Source of the DNA: JBOHBN01 sp050698355
GTDB lineage: Bacteria > Actinomycetota > Actinomycetes > Streptosporangiales > WHST01
NCBI GenBank assembly: GCA_050698355.1
Contig: JBOHBN010000183.1
Span: forward strand, 1-20,703
Direction: 5' to 3'
Length of the DNA: 20,703 bases
Position 1 is the stretch's first letter. Each line of letters begins with the position of its first letter. A program made the translations under genes and the position numbers. Below, in pieces: positions 14,056 through 20,703 of this stretch. Under the pieces are notes generated by a model that was not told where the DNA came from, ran no database searches, and was given only the letters and a program-made list of their open reading frames with translations.

Positions 14056-16902
14056 TTACTGGCAGGCTTCACAGTCCGGGTCGTCGACGCGGCACATCGC
14101 GCCGGCATCGGCATCCGGCTGCACCTCCGGCTGTACGGGCGGCTGTACGGCCGGCGCGACCGCGTTCAACCTGCCGTCGGTGCCACGCAGCGTGCTCTTC
14201 TCCACGTGCGTCGCGCTCTGCGCCCGCAGGTAGTACGTCGTCTTCAGCCCGCGCCGCCAGGCGAGCCGGTACAGCTCGTCGAGCATGCGCCCGTTCGGCT
14301 GCTGCACGTACAGGTTGAGCGACTGCGCCTGGTCGATCCACTTCTGCCGCCGCGCCGCGGCCTCGACCAGCCACCGGCTGTCGACCTCGAACGCCGTCGC
14401 GTACAACGCCTTGAGGTCGCTCGGTACGCGGTCGATCGCGCCAAGGCTGCCGTCAAAATACTTCAAGTCCGCGACCATCACCTGGTCCCACAACCCCCGC
14501 TGCTTCAGGTCGGCGACAAGGTGCTCATTGGCGACCGTGAAATCCCCCGACATGTTGGATTTCACGTACAGGTTGCGGTACGCGGGCTCGATCGACTGGC
14601 CCACACCGCAGATGTTGGAGATGGTTGCGGTCGGCGCGATCGCCATGACGTTGGAGTTGCGCATGCCGGCCGTACGGACCCGCTGCCGCAGCGCCTCCCA
14701 GTCGAGACGCGCGGTCCGGTCCACCTCCAGGTCTCCCCCGCGGGCCTTGGCGAGCAGGTCGAGCGAGTCGAGCGGGAGGATTCCCTTGCTCCACAACGAT
14801 CCCTCGAACGTCGGGTACGGCCCGCGCTCAGCGGCGAGGTCGCTCGACGCGGCGATCGCGTAGTAGCTGACCGCCTCCATGCTCGTGTCCGCGAACTCCG
14901 CCGCGTCGTCGGACCCGTACGGCAACCGCAATGTGAAGAGTGCGTCGGAGAAACCCATCACGCCCAGGCCGACCGGGCGGTGCCGCAGGTTGGAGCGACG
15001 CGCCGCACCGACCGTGTACATGTTGATGTCGAGCACGTTGTCGAGCATCCGCACCGCCGTACGCACCGTGCGCCGCAGCCGCTCATGATCCAGCCCGTCC
15101 GTGCCGACGTGCGCGGCGAGGTTGACCGAGCCCAGGTTGCACACCGCGACCTCGTCCGGCGAGGTGTTCAGCGTGATCTCGGTGCACAGGTTGGAGGAGT
15201 GCACCACACCGGCGTGCTGCTGCGGCGATCGCAGGTTGCACGCATCCTTGAACGTGATCCACGGGTGCCCGGTCTCGAACAGCGCGGTCAGCATCCGCCG
15301 CCACAGGTCGACGGCGCGCACGCGCCTGAACACCTGGATCTCGCCGCGGTCCGCCGCCACTTCGTACGCCTGGTAGCGCTCGGCGAAGCCCGACCCGTAC
15401 GCGTCGTGCAGGTCGGGTACCTCGTCGGGTGAGAACAGCGTCCACTCGCCGTCCGCCTCGACGCGCTGCACGAACAGGTCGGGCACCCAGTTCGCCGTGT
15501 TCATGTCGTGGGCACGGCGCCGGTCGTCGCCGGTGTTCTTGCGCAGGTCGAGGAACTCCTCGATGTCGATGTGCCACGTCTCCAGGTACGCGCACACCGC
15601 GCCCTTGCGTTTCCCGCCTTGGTTCACGGCTACCGCGGTGTCGTTCGCGATCTTCAGGAACGGCACCACACCCGACGACAGGCCGTTCGTGCCCTTGATC
15701 CGCGCGCCGATGCCGCGTACGGGCGTCCAGTCGTTGCCGAGACCACCGGAGTACTTCGCGAGCGCGGCGTTGTTCTTGAATCCTCCGAAGATGCTCGCCA
15801 GGTCGTCCTCGACGGTGGTGAGGAAGCAGGAGGAGAGCTGCGGGCGCGTGGTGCCGGCGTTGAACAGAGTCGGCGTGGAGCACATGAAGTCGAACGACGA
15901 GAGCAGCTCGTAGAACTCGATCGCGCGTGCCTCCCGGCCGTCCTCGCGCAGCGCGAGCCCCATCGCGACGCGCATGAAGAACGCCTGCGGCTGCTCGATC
16001 CTGGTGCCGGCGTCGTGCAGCAGGTACCGGTCGTACAGCGTCTGCAGGCCGAGCAGCGTGAACGCCAGGTCGCGCTCGGGCCTGATCGCCGCGCCCAGCA
16101 CGTCGAGGTCGAGGCCGGCGAGCTCCGGGTCGAGGAGGCCCAGATCGATGCCCCGCTGCACGTACGCGCGCAGGTACTCCGGGTACCGCTCGGTCATCTC
16201 GGCCTGGGTGGCCGACTGCGGTGCCCCGGCGAGGTGACCAAGGGCCTCGCCGCGCAGCCGGTCCAGCAGTAGCCGCGCACCGACGTAGCTGTAGTTCGGC
16301 TCCGACTCGACCAGCGTGCGCGCCGCCATCACCTGGGCAAGCGCGAGCTCGTCGACGGTGATGCCGTCGTAGACGTTGCGCTGCACCTCGGCGACGACCG
16401 ACTCCGCGTCGACATCCGCGAGACCCGCGCACGCCTCGTCCACGACGAGCCGGAGCCGGTCACCGTCGAGCGGCGCCCGCGTGCCGTCGGCCAGCCGGAC
16501 GCGGATGCCGGTGCCGCTCTCGTCGTCCACCGTGGCGCTCTGCTCCCGCAGTCGCGCGTGCTCCTCGCGGTACAGGACGTACGCGCGCGCCACCTTGTGG
16601 TACCCGCCGCGCATGAGCGCCAGCTCGACCTGGTCCTGGATGTCCTCGACGTGGACGCTGCGTTCCATCGCCGCCCGCCGCTGCAGCACGGCCCGCACCG
16701 CCTCGGTCACCTGCTCCACCTGTGCACGTACCCGGGCGGACGCAGCGGCGTCGCTGCCCTCGACCGCGAGGAACGCCTTGCCGACGGCCAGCGCGATCCG
16801 GCCGGGGTCGAACGGCGCGGTGCCGCCGTCGCGGCGGATGACCACAAGATCGGGTGCGGTCGGGTCGGGTGCGGTGTCGGTGCTGCTGATCGTGTCGGTC
16901 AC
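14056..16902 (-). CDS. nrdA: Ribonucleotide reductase large subunit with two ATP-cones
   Basis: This 948-residue subunit reduces ribonucleoside diphosphates. Two ATP-cone domains come first (about residues 20-118 and 131-216), then the R1 barrel. Catalytic residues visible are Cys359 (LSSCFLTT) and Cys588 (VCNLGSVNL) as the redox pair, Cys573 as the thiyl radical with Asn571 and Glu575 in SSNLCTEI, and the radical-transfer tyrosines in KTTYYLRAQS. The tail has Cys944 and Cys947 in DCEACQ for re-reduction. The GTG at 16900-16902 is chosen because a GAGGAGC ribosome binding site sits just upstream; the open frame beyond it lies within the riboswitch leader. A duplicated ATP-cone is less common than a single one. 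Expression is probably controlled by NrdR, a cobalamin riboswitch and a ribosome-site hairpin. Confidence 0.96.
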   Translation of the reverse strand: MTDTISSTDTAPDPTAPDLVVIRRDGGTAPFDPGRIALAVGKAFLAVEGSDAAASARVRAQVEQVTEAVRAVLQRRAAMERSVHVEDIQDQVELALMRGGYHKVARAYVLYREEHARLREQSATVDDESGTGIRVRLADGTRAPLDGDRLRLVVDEACAGLADVDAESVVAEVQRNVYDGITVDELALAQVMAARTLVESEPNYSYVGARLLLDRLRGEALGHLAGAPQSATQAEMTERYPEYLRAYVQRGIDLGLLDPELAGLDLDVLGAAIRPERDLAFTLLGLQTLYDRYLLHDAGTRIEQPQAFFMRVAMGLALREDGREARAIEFYELLSSFDFMCSTPTLFNAGTTRPQLSSCFLTTVEDDLASIFGGFKNNAALAKYSGGLGNDWTPVRGIGARIKGTNGLSSGVVPFLKIANDTAVAVNQGGKRKGAVCAYLETWHIDIEEFLDLRKNTGDDRRRAHDMNTANWVPDLFVQRVEADGEWTLFSPDEVPDLHDAYGSGFAERYQAYEVAADRGEIQVFRRVRAVDLWRRMLTALFETGHPWITFKDACNLRSPQQHAGVVHSSNLCTEITLNTSPDEVAVCNLGSVNLAAHVGTDGLDHERLRRTVRTAVRMLDNVLDINMYTVGAARRSNLRHRPVGLGVMGFSDALFTLRLPYGSDDAAEFADTSMEAVSYYAIAASSDLAAERGPYPTFEGSLWSKGILPLDSLDLLAKARGGDLEVDRTARLDWEALRQRVRTAGMRNSNVMAIAPTATISNICGVGQSIEPAYRNLYVKSNMSGDFTVANEHLVADLKQRGLWDQVMVADLKYFDGSLGAIDRVPSDLKALYATAFEVDSRWLVEAAARRQKWIDQAQSLNLYVQQPNGRMLDELYRLAWRRGLKTTYYLRAQSATHVEKSTLRGTDGRLNAVAPAVQPPVQPEVQPDADAGAMCRVDDPDCEACQ

Positions 16903-16906
16903 CTGT

Positions 16907-16983
16907 GCTCCTCGTCGGCTGTGGTCTTGCCCCGCGAGGAGCGGTCGGCGCGCTCCGGCACCGGGACCCGACCCAGCCGGAGC
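16907..16983 (-). promoter_or_regulatory. Expression platform: competing hairpins at the nrdA ribosome binding site
   Basis: On the transcript, GCTCCTCG (16935-16942) can pair perfectly with CGAGGAGC (16907-16914), which contains the nrdA Shine-Dalgarno sequence and would hide it. Just upstream, GCTCCGGC (16976-16983) can pair with GCCGGAGC (16952-16959). The second arm of that hairpin can instead pair through GGAGCG (16951-16956) with CGCTCC (16938-16943), which is part of the hiding strand, and so free the ribosome site. These exclusive pairings are what a translational riboswitch needs. Confidence 0.65.
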
Positions 16984-17038
16984 GTCGTACGGCCCACCCA
17001 CGAGACCTCGGACATCGCGTACGCCACTCGCGCACGCA

Positions 17039-17256
17039 CCGGCGGCAGGTCTTCGGACTCACGGGCTCCCGGCTCGTGCCCGAGCCGGTCCTACTGGCCG
17101 TCGCTTCCCAGGTCCGTCGACCCAGTGCTCGACCCGTCCCACACATCGTGCGGGACCAGACGGCGGTCGTTCCCGTTCACCGCTGCGGGGCAGTCCCGGA
17201 GTCGCACCAGGTTCCCTCTTGCCCCCGCCGGGCCGGATGCCAGGCGGGACCACCAG
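17039..17256 (-). promoter_or_regulatory. Cobalamin (AdoCbl) riboswitch aptamer upstream of nrdA
   Basis: The minus strand contains the conserved cobalamin aptamer landmarks in order. The 5' part has GGGAACCTGGTGCGACTCC, then GGGACTGCCCCGCAGCGGTGA (17179-17199), then a variable arm. The B12 box GAGTCCGAAGACCTGCC lies at about 17044-17060. A closing P1 stem can form between CTGGTGG (17250-17256) and CCGCCGG (17039-17045). The aptamer begins a few bases after the expected transcription start and ends 136 bases before the nrdA start codon. A riboswitch of this class represses nrdABS in Streptomyces when B12 is available. Confidence 0.93.
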
Positions 17257-17264
17257 CACGAGGA

Positions 17265-17280
17265 ACGCTACATCTTGGGT
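17265..17280 (-). promoter_or_regulatory. NrdR-like box 1, overlapping the nrdA -10 element
   Basis: ACCCAAGATGTAGCGT on the minus strand agrees with the NrdR consensus (ACACWATATATWGTGT) at about 12 of 16 positions. Its last six bases, TAGCGT at 17265-17270, fit a -10 box whose start point would fall near 17258, just ahead of the riboswitch. A repressor bound here would block the promoter directly. Confidence 0.65.
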
Positions 17281-17296
17281 ACGACACAACAGCGCA

Positions 17297-17312
17297 ACCC
17301 AACATCCTGGGC
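17297..17312 (-). promoter_or_regulatory. NrdR-like box 2
   Basis: GCCCAGGATGTTGGGT on the minus strand agrees with the NrdR consensus at about 10 of 16 positions. It lies exactly 32 bp, about three helical turns, from box 1, the spacing seen for paired NrdR boxes in other bacteria. A short dyad, CGTGTCG-n8-CGACACG at 17312-17333, adjoins it. Confidence 0.6.
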
Positions 17313-17354
17313 GTGTCGTGCTTGCTCGACACGAACGCGCCACCCGTACCCGCC

Positions 17355-17400
17355 ACGGGGGAGCCCCCGACGTGCCCGCACCCCGCAGGGGCTCCCCCGT
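17355..17400. repeat. 13-bp perfect GC-rich inverted repeat upstream of the oxidase gene
   Basis: ACGGGGGAGCCCC at 17355-17367 is inverted at 17388-17400 with a 20-base loop. It lies between the nrdA promoter and the start of the multicopper oxidase homology, in the 580-base gap between these divergent genes. There is no U-run. It may be a repeat, a terminator for a lost gene, or an edge of the event that removed the 5' end of the oxidase gene. Confidence 0.6.
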
Positions 17401-17482
17401 CGCCCACCTGCACCGACGGCCGTAACGGAGTGTAATCACGGCAGGCCCGGAGATCCGCGCTCGCCAGGGTGACCTGGTCGAG

Positions 17483-18601
17483 GTGCGGCTCGAGAACCGG
17501 AACGTCTCGGACGGCGTGACGCTGCACTGGCACGGCGTCGACGTGCCGAACGCCGAGGACGGCGTCGCGGGCGTGACCCAGAACGCGGTGCCGCCTGGCC
17601 GCGAGCACGTCTACCGGTTCGTCGCGAAGGACGCGGGCACCTACTGGTACCACTCGCACCAGGTGTCGCACGAGCAGGTGATCGGTGGGCTGTTCGGCAC
17701 CCTCATCGTCGAACCACGTGCATTCGCAGGAAGCGCCGACCTCGACGTCGTCGCCCCCGTGCACACCTACGACGCCTACCGCACCGTCGCCGGCCGGGTC
17801 GGCACGTACCGGGTGCACGCACCACCCGGCACCGCCGTGCGGATACGGGTCGTCGACACCGACACCGGCCCGTTGCGCACGTGGGTGGACGGCACGCGTT
17901 ACCGGGTACTCGCCGTGGACGGCACGGACGTGCACGCGCCGACGCCGGTGGGCCACCGCGCCGTGGTCGTCGCGGCCGGCGGCCGGGCGGACATCGGGTT
18001 CATCACGCCACGGGACGGGTCGGCCGTCCGCGTCGGCCTGGGTGGCGACACGGCGGTCGTGGTCGGCCCCAGGGGCGCCGCCGCACCGCAGTGGTCCGAG
18101 CCGTCCCGGCAGCTCGACCTGCTCGGGTACGGGTCACCGGCCGCACTCGGGTTCGACCCGGCACGCCCGGACCGGCGCTTCGAGTACAGCATCGGACGGC
18201 GGCCCGGGTTCATCGACGGCCGACTCGGTGTCTTCTGGTCGGTCAACGGGCACCTGTTCCCCGACGTACCGATGTTCGTCGTCGACAAGGGCGACGTCGT
18301 CGTGATGACGATCAGCAACCGCAGCGGCGAGGTCCACCCGATGCACCTGCACGGCCATCACGCCGTAGTGCTCAGCCGGAACGGCGTCGCCGCGACCGGT
18401 AGCCCATGGTGGTTCGATTCGCTCGACGTGGCGACCGGGGAGAGCTACCGGATCGCGTTCGTCGCCGACAACCCGGGAATCTGGATGGACCACTGCCACA
18501 ACCTGCCGCATGTCGCCCAGGGGCTGGTCACGCACCTCGCGTACACCGGTGTCAGCGAGCCCTACCGGATCGGAGGTGCCAACCACAACACGCCCGAGTG
18601 A
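17483..18601 (+). CDS. Multicopper oxidase, N-terminally truncated (possible pseudogene)
   Basis: All four copper motifs are present in 372 residues: HWHG near residue 15, YHSHQVSH near 57, HPMHLHGHH, and HCHNLPHVAQGL, which supplies the type 1 His-Cys-His set with Leu at the axial position. The layout suggests three cupredoxin domains, of the type that oxidises metal ions or phenols outside the cell. The GTG at 17483 is only the first possible start. In-frame sequence back to about 17441 still reads like the family (GPEIRARQGDLVEV), but an in-frame TAA at 17423-17425 closes the frame with no usable start codon between. The first strand, the signal peptide and any N-terminal membrane region are therefore missing. 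Either an upstream frameshift or a 5' deletion explains this. Without export the protein is unlikely to be loaded and used normally. Confidence 0.8.
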   Translation: MRLENRNVSDGVTLHWHGVDVPNAEDGVAGVTQNAVPPGREHVYRFVAKDAGTYWYHSHQVSHEQVIGGLFGTLIVEPRAFAGSADLDVVAPVHTYDAYRTVAGRVGTYRVHAPPGTAVRIRVVDTDTGPLRTWVDGTRYRVLAVDGTDVHAPTPVGHRAVVVAAGGRADIGFITPRDGSAVRVGLGGDTAVVVGPRGAAAPQWSEPSRQLDLLGYGSPAALGFDPARPDRRFEYSIGRRPGFIDGRLGVFWSVNGHLFPDVPMFVVDKGDVVVMTISNRSGEVHPMHLHGHHAVVLSRNGVAATGSPWWFDSLDVATGESYRIAFVADNPGIWMDHCHNLPHVAQGLVTHLAYTGVSEPYRIGGANHNTPE

Positions 18602-18615
18602 CCGCGCCCAGCACT

Positions 18616-18673
18616 CCCGTGATCATGAAACATCCACGTAGCTATGACGACGAGGAAGTTTCATGATCACGGG
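18616..18673. repeat. 58-bp palindromic element, copy B of a dispersed repeat
   Basis: CCCGTGATCATGAAAC at 18616-18631 is perfectly inverted at 18658-18673, and the inner part pairs imperfectly. It shares GTGATCATGAAACAT and CGTAGCTAT with the element at 7692-7743. Like that copy it lies in a gap between converging genes, here the oxidase and the dismutase. It may act as a terminator for both. Confidence 0.85.
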
Positions 18674-18694
18674 GTTTGGGAGGGGCGGACTGCG

Positions 18695-19315
18695 TTACGC
18701 GATGAGGCCCGCCGTCTTGGACTTGGCCTGGGTGAAGCGCCGGGTGACGTCCGCCCAGTTGATGACGTTCCACCACGCCTTGACGTAGTCGCCCTTGACG
18801 TTCTTGTACTGCAGGTAGAACGCGTGCTCCCACATGTCGAGCATCAGCAGCGGAGCCAAGCCGACCGCGAGGTTGCCCTGGTGGTCGTACAGCTGGTTGA
18901 TGAGCAGCTTCTGGCCGAGCGAGTCCCACGACAGGATGGCCCAGCCGGAGCCCTGGATACCGGTCGCCGCGGCGGTGAACTGCGCCTGAAAGGCGTCGAA
19001 CGACCCGAAGTACTCGTCGATCGCCGCGCCGAGCTCGCCGTCCGGCTTGTCGCCGCCGTCGGGCGACATGTTCGGCCAGAACACCGAGTGGTTCACGTGG
19101 CCGGCGAGGTTGAACGCGAGGTTCTTCTCCTGCAGGTTCACCGTGCTCATGTCGTTCTTGTCGCGCAGCTCGGCCAGCTTCTCCAGCGCCGTATTCGCAC
19201 CCGTGACGTACGTGTTGTGGTGCTTGTCGTGGTGGAGCTCCATGATCTGACCGGAGATGTGGGGCTCGAGCGCACCGTAGTCGTACGGCAGATCCGGCAG
19301 CTTGTACTCCGCCAT
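18695..19315 (-). CDS. sodA: Superoxide dismutase, Fe/Mn family with Mn-type residues
   Basis: This 206-residue cytoplasmic enzyme converts superoxide to oxygen and hydrogen peroxide. Metal ligands are His28 (ELHHDKHH), His76 (HVNHSVFW), Asp160 and His164 (LDMWEHAFYLQY). Two positions that usually separate the metal types are Gly72 before the second ligand and Gln146 in DHQGN, both as in manganese enzymes; iron enzymes usually have Gln at the former. Metal use is still a prediction, since some actinobacterial members bind iron or are cambialistic. There is no signal peptide. The ATG at 19313-19315 follows a GGGAGG at good spacing. The gap to metE is 57 bases and includes a TTGATCAA palindrome at 19333-19340, so the two genes could be co-transcribed or separate. 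Confidence 0.94.
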   Translation of the reverse strand: MAEYKLPDLPYDYGALEPHISGQIMELHHDKHHNTYVTGANTALEKLAELRDKNDMSTVNLQEKNLAFNLAGHVNHSVFWPNMSPDGGDKPDGELGAAIDEYFGSFDAFQAQFTAAATGIQGSGWAILSWDSLGQKLLINQLYDHQGNLAVGLAPLLMLDMWEHAFYLQYKNVKGDYVKAWWNVINWADVTRRFTQAKSKTAGLIA

Positions 19316-19372
19316 GAGACGGCCTCCCTTTCTTGATCAAGTCGGCGACGCCAACGTTACCTTGGACGAGAC

Positions 19373-20703
19373 CTACCCGATCTGCGCCTCGCTACGCACG
19401 CGCTGCGCTGCCTGGACGAGGTTGGCGACGGCCGGCTCGACCTCCGCGTACCCGCGCGTCTTCAAGCCGCAGTCCGGGTTTACCCACAGGCGCTCGGCGG
19501 GCACCGAAACCAGCGCGGAGCGCAGCAGCTCGGTGACCTCGTCGACGCTCGGCACCCGGGGCGAGTGGATGTCGTACACGCCAGGCCCGATCCCCCGCTG
19601 GAAACCCGCATCGGCGACCGTGGGCAACAGCTCCATCCGTGACCGTGCCGCCTCGATGCTCGTGACGTCGGCGTCCAGCGCATCGATGGCCTCGAAGACC
19701 TCGGCGAACTCCGAGTAACACAGATGGGTGTGCACCTGGGTCCGCGTCGCGACGCCCGCCGTCGCCAGCCGGAAGGCCTCGACGGCCCAGTCGAGGTACG
19801 CCTGCTGCTCCGCAGCGCGGGGCGGCAACAGCTCCCGGAGCGCGGGCTCGTCCACCTGCACGATCGCCACCCCGGCCGACTCGAGGTCGACGGTCTCGTC
19901 GCGGATCGCCAGCGCGACCTGGCGCGCGGTCTCGGCCATCGGCTGGTCGTCGCGTACGAACGACCAGGCGAGGATCGTGACCGGACCCGTCAGCATGCCC
20001 TTGACCGGGCGCTTCGTGAGCGACCTGGCGTACCGCGCCCACTCGACGGTGATCGGCTCCGGACGCGAGATGTCGCCGTACAGCACCGGCGGGCGGACAC
20101 AGCGCGACCCGTACGACTGGACCCACCCCGCCGTGGTGGTGACGAAGCCGTCCATGTGCTCGGCGAAGTACTGCACCATGTCGTTGCGTTCGGGCTCGCC
20201 GTGTACCACCACGTCGACGCCCAGGCCCTCCTGCAGCTCGACGGCGCGGCCGATCTCGCCGCGCATCCGTTCCACGTACTCGCGTTCGCCTATCCGGCCC
20301 GCGCGGTGCGCGGCTCGCGCGGCGCGCACCTCGCCGGTCTGCGGAAACGACCCGATCGTGGTGACCGGCAGCGGCGGGAGCCGCAGCCAGTCGCGCTGGG
20401 CGGCCGCGCGTTCGACGTACGGCGCGCGCTCGTAGTCGGCCGGACGCAGCGCGCCGATCCGGCCCCTGACCGCGGGATTGGCGAGGTCGCGGGACTGCTG
20501 GCGCGCCCGGTGTGCGGCTCGCGCGGCGACCAGGTCGTCCTCGACCGCCGCGGCTCCGTCGTCGAGCGCGCGGCCGAGCACGACGACCTCACCGACCTTC
20601 TGCTCCGCGAACGCGAGCCAGGAGCGGATGCGCGGCTCGATCGCCTGCTCCGCCTCGACGTCGTACGGCACATGCAGCAGCGAGCAGGACGTGCTCACAA
20701 CCA
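19373..20703 (-). CDS. metE: Cobalamin-independent methionine synthase, C-terminal part
   Basis: Only the last roughly 440 residues of a protein usually near 760 are in the window; the 5' end lies beyond base 20703. The frame is open to the window edge, and its first residues (VSTSCSLLHVPYDVE) are internal to the family. The catalytic domain shows the zinc ligands expected from E. coli MetE: His and Cys in HTHLCYSEF, Glu in SIEAARSRMELL, and Cys in NPDCGLKTR. The enzyme transfers a methyl group from methyltetrahydrofolate-polyglutamate to homocysteine without B12. In many actinobacteria metE is itself under a cobalamin riboswitch, but its leader cannot be seen here. It links functionally with metB and cbs in homocysteine metabolism. 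Confidence 0.95.
   Translation of the reverse strand, partial: VVSTSCSLLHVPYDVEAEQAIEPRIRSWLAFAEQKVGEVVVLGRALDDGAAAVEDDLVAARAAHRARQQSRDLANPAVRGRIGALRPADYERAPYVERAAAQRDWLRLPPLPVTTIGSFPQTGEVRAARAAHRAGRIGEREYVERMRGEIGRAVELQEGLGVDVVVHGEPERNDMVQYFAEHMDGFVTTTAGWVQSYGSRCVRPPVLYGDISRPEPITVEWARYARSLTKRPVKGMLTGPVTILAWSFVRDDQPMAETARQVALAIRDETVDLESAGVAIVQVDEPALRELLPPRAAEQQAYLDWAVEAFRLATAGVATRTQVHTHLCYSEFAEVFEAIDALDADVTSIEAARSRMELLPTVADAGFQRGIGPGVYDIHSPRVPSVDEVTELLRSALVSVPAERLWVNPDCGLKTRGYAEVEPAVANLVQAAQRVRSEAQIG

Noticed and set aside
16903..17001. N-terminal extension of NrdA by 33 residues
   Set aside because: These bases form the riboswitch leader and ribosome site. The GTG at 16902 has the proper GAGGAGC spacing and the extension has no family resemblance.
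17355..17400. Rho-independent terminator
   Set aside because: The stem is strong but there is no U-run on either strand and no gene ends nearby, so I list it only as an inverted repeat.

Overview
The window is chromosomal DNA from a high-GC Gram-positive bacterium, most likely an actinomycete. The evidence is very GC-rich coding sequence with frequent GTG starts, several start codons placed six bases after a TANNNT box (the leaderless arrangement common in actinobacteria), and a gene set of actinobacterial type: a cystathionine beta-synthase locus, a DUF4287 protein and a B12-riboswitch-controlled nrdAB operon. I cannot name the genus from sequence alone. No rRNA, tRNA, CRISPR array, transposase, integrase or phage gene was seen.

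Left part (1-8.7 kb): the 3' part of a TesB acyl-CoA thioesterase converges on a coupled pair of sugar kinases (PfkB, then ROK). Next is a sulfur amino-acid locus: cystathionine gamma-synthase/lyase (metB) and cystathionine beta-synthase (cbs). Between them, on the opposite strand, lie two tandem paralogues of a proline-rich membrane protein, the first broken by an internal deletion. An SGNH esterase, a small unknown gene and a DUF4287 protein follow. The order esterase-cbs-proline-rich protein-metB resembles the Mycobacterium tuberculosis Rv1075c-Rv1079 region.

Middle (8.7-11.6 kb): two overlapping CNNM/CorC-type membrane proteins with CBS domains, then a small VOC-fold protein.

Right part (11.6-20.7 kb): the most interesting region. 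A minus-strand nrdA-nrdB operon encodes a ribonucleotide reductase whose small subunit has phenylalanine at the position of the usual radical tyrosine. All six metal ligands sit at the same residue numbers I recall for Chlamydia trachomatis R2, so it should be a class Ic (Mn/Fe) enzyme. An NRAMP-type manganese importer lies directly downstream, and a superoxide dismutase with Mn-type signature residues lies about 4 kb away. Upstream of nrdA is a layered control region: a pair of NrdR-like boxes over the promoter, a cobalamin riboswitch, and a set of competing hairpins that can hide or expose the nrdA ribosome binding site. A multicopper oxidase lacking its N-terminus and the C-terminal part of B12-independent methionine synthase (metE) complete the window.

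Working hypothesis: when adenosylcobalamin is plentiful the riboswitch shuts off this B12-independent reductase, presumably because a class II enzyme elsewhere takes over. When it is scarce, the Mn/Fe enzyme is made and the neighbouring manganese importer may supply its metal. Several long palindromes lie between genes, and two of them (7692-7743 and 18616-18673) are clearly related and look like copies of a dispersed repeat.
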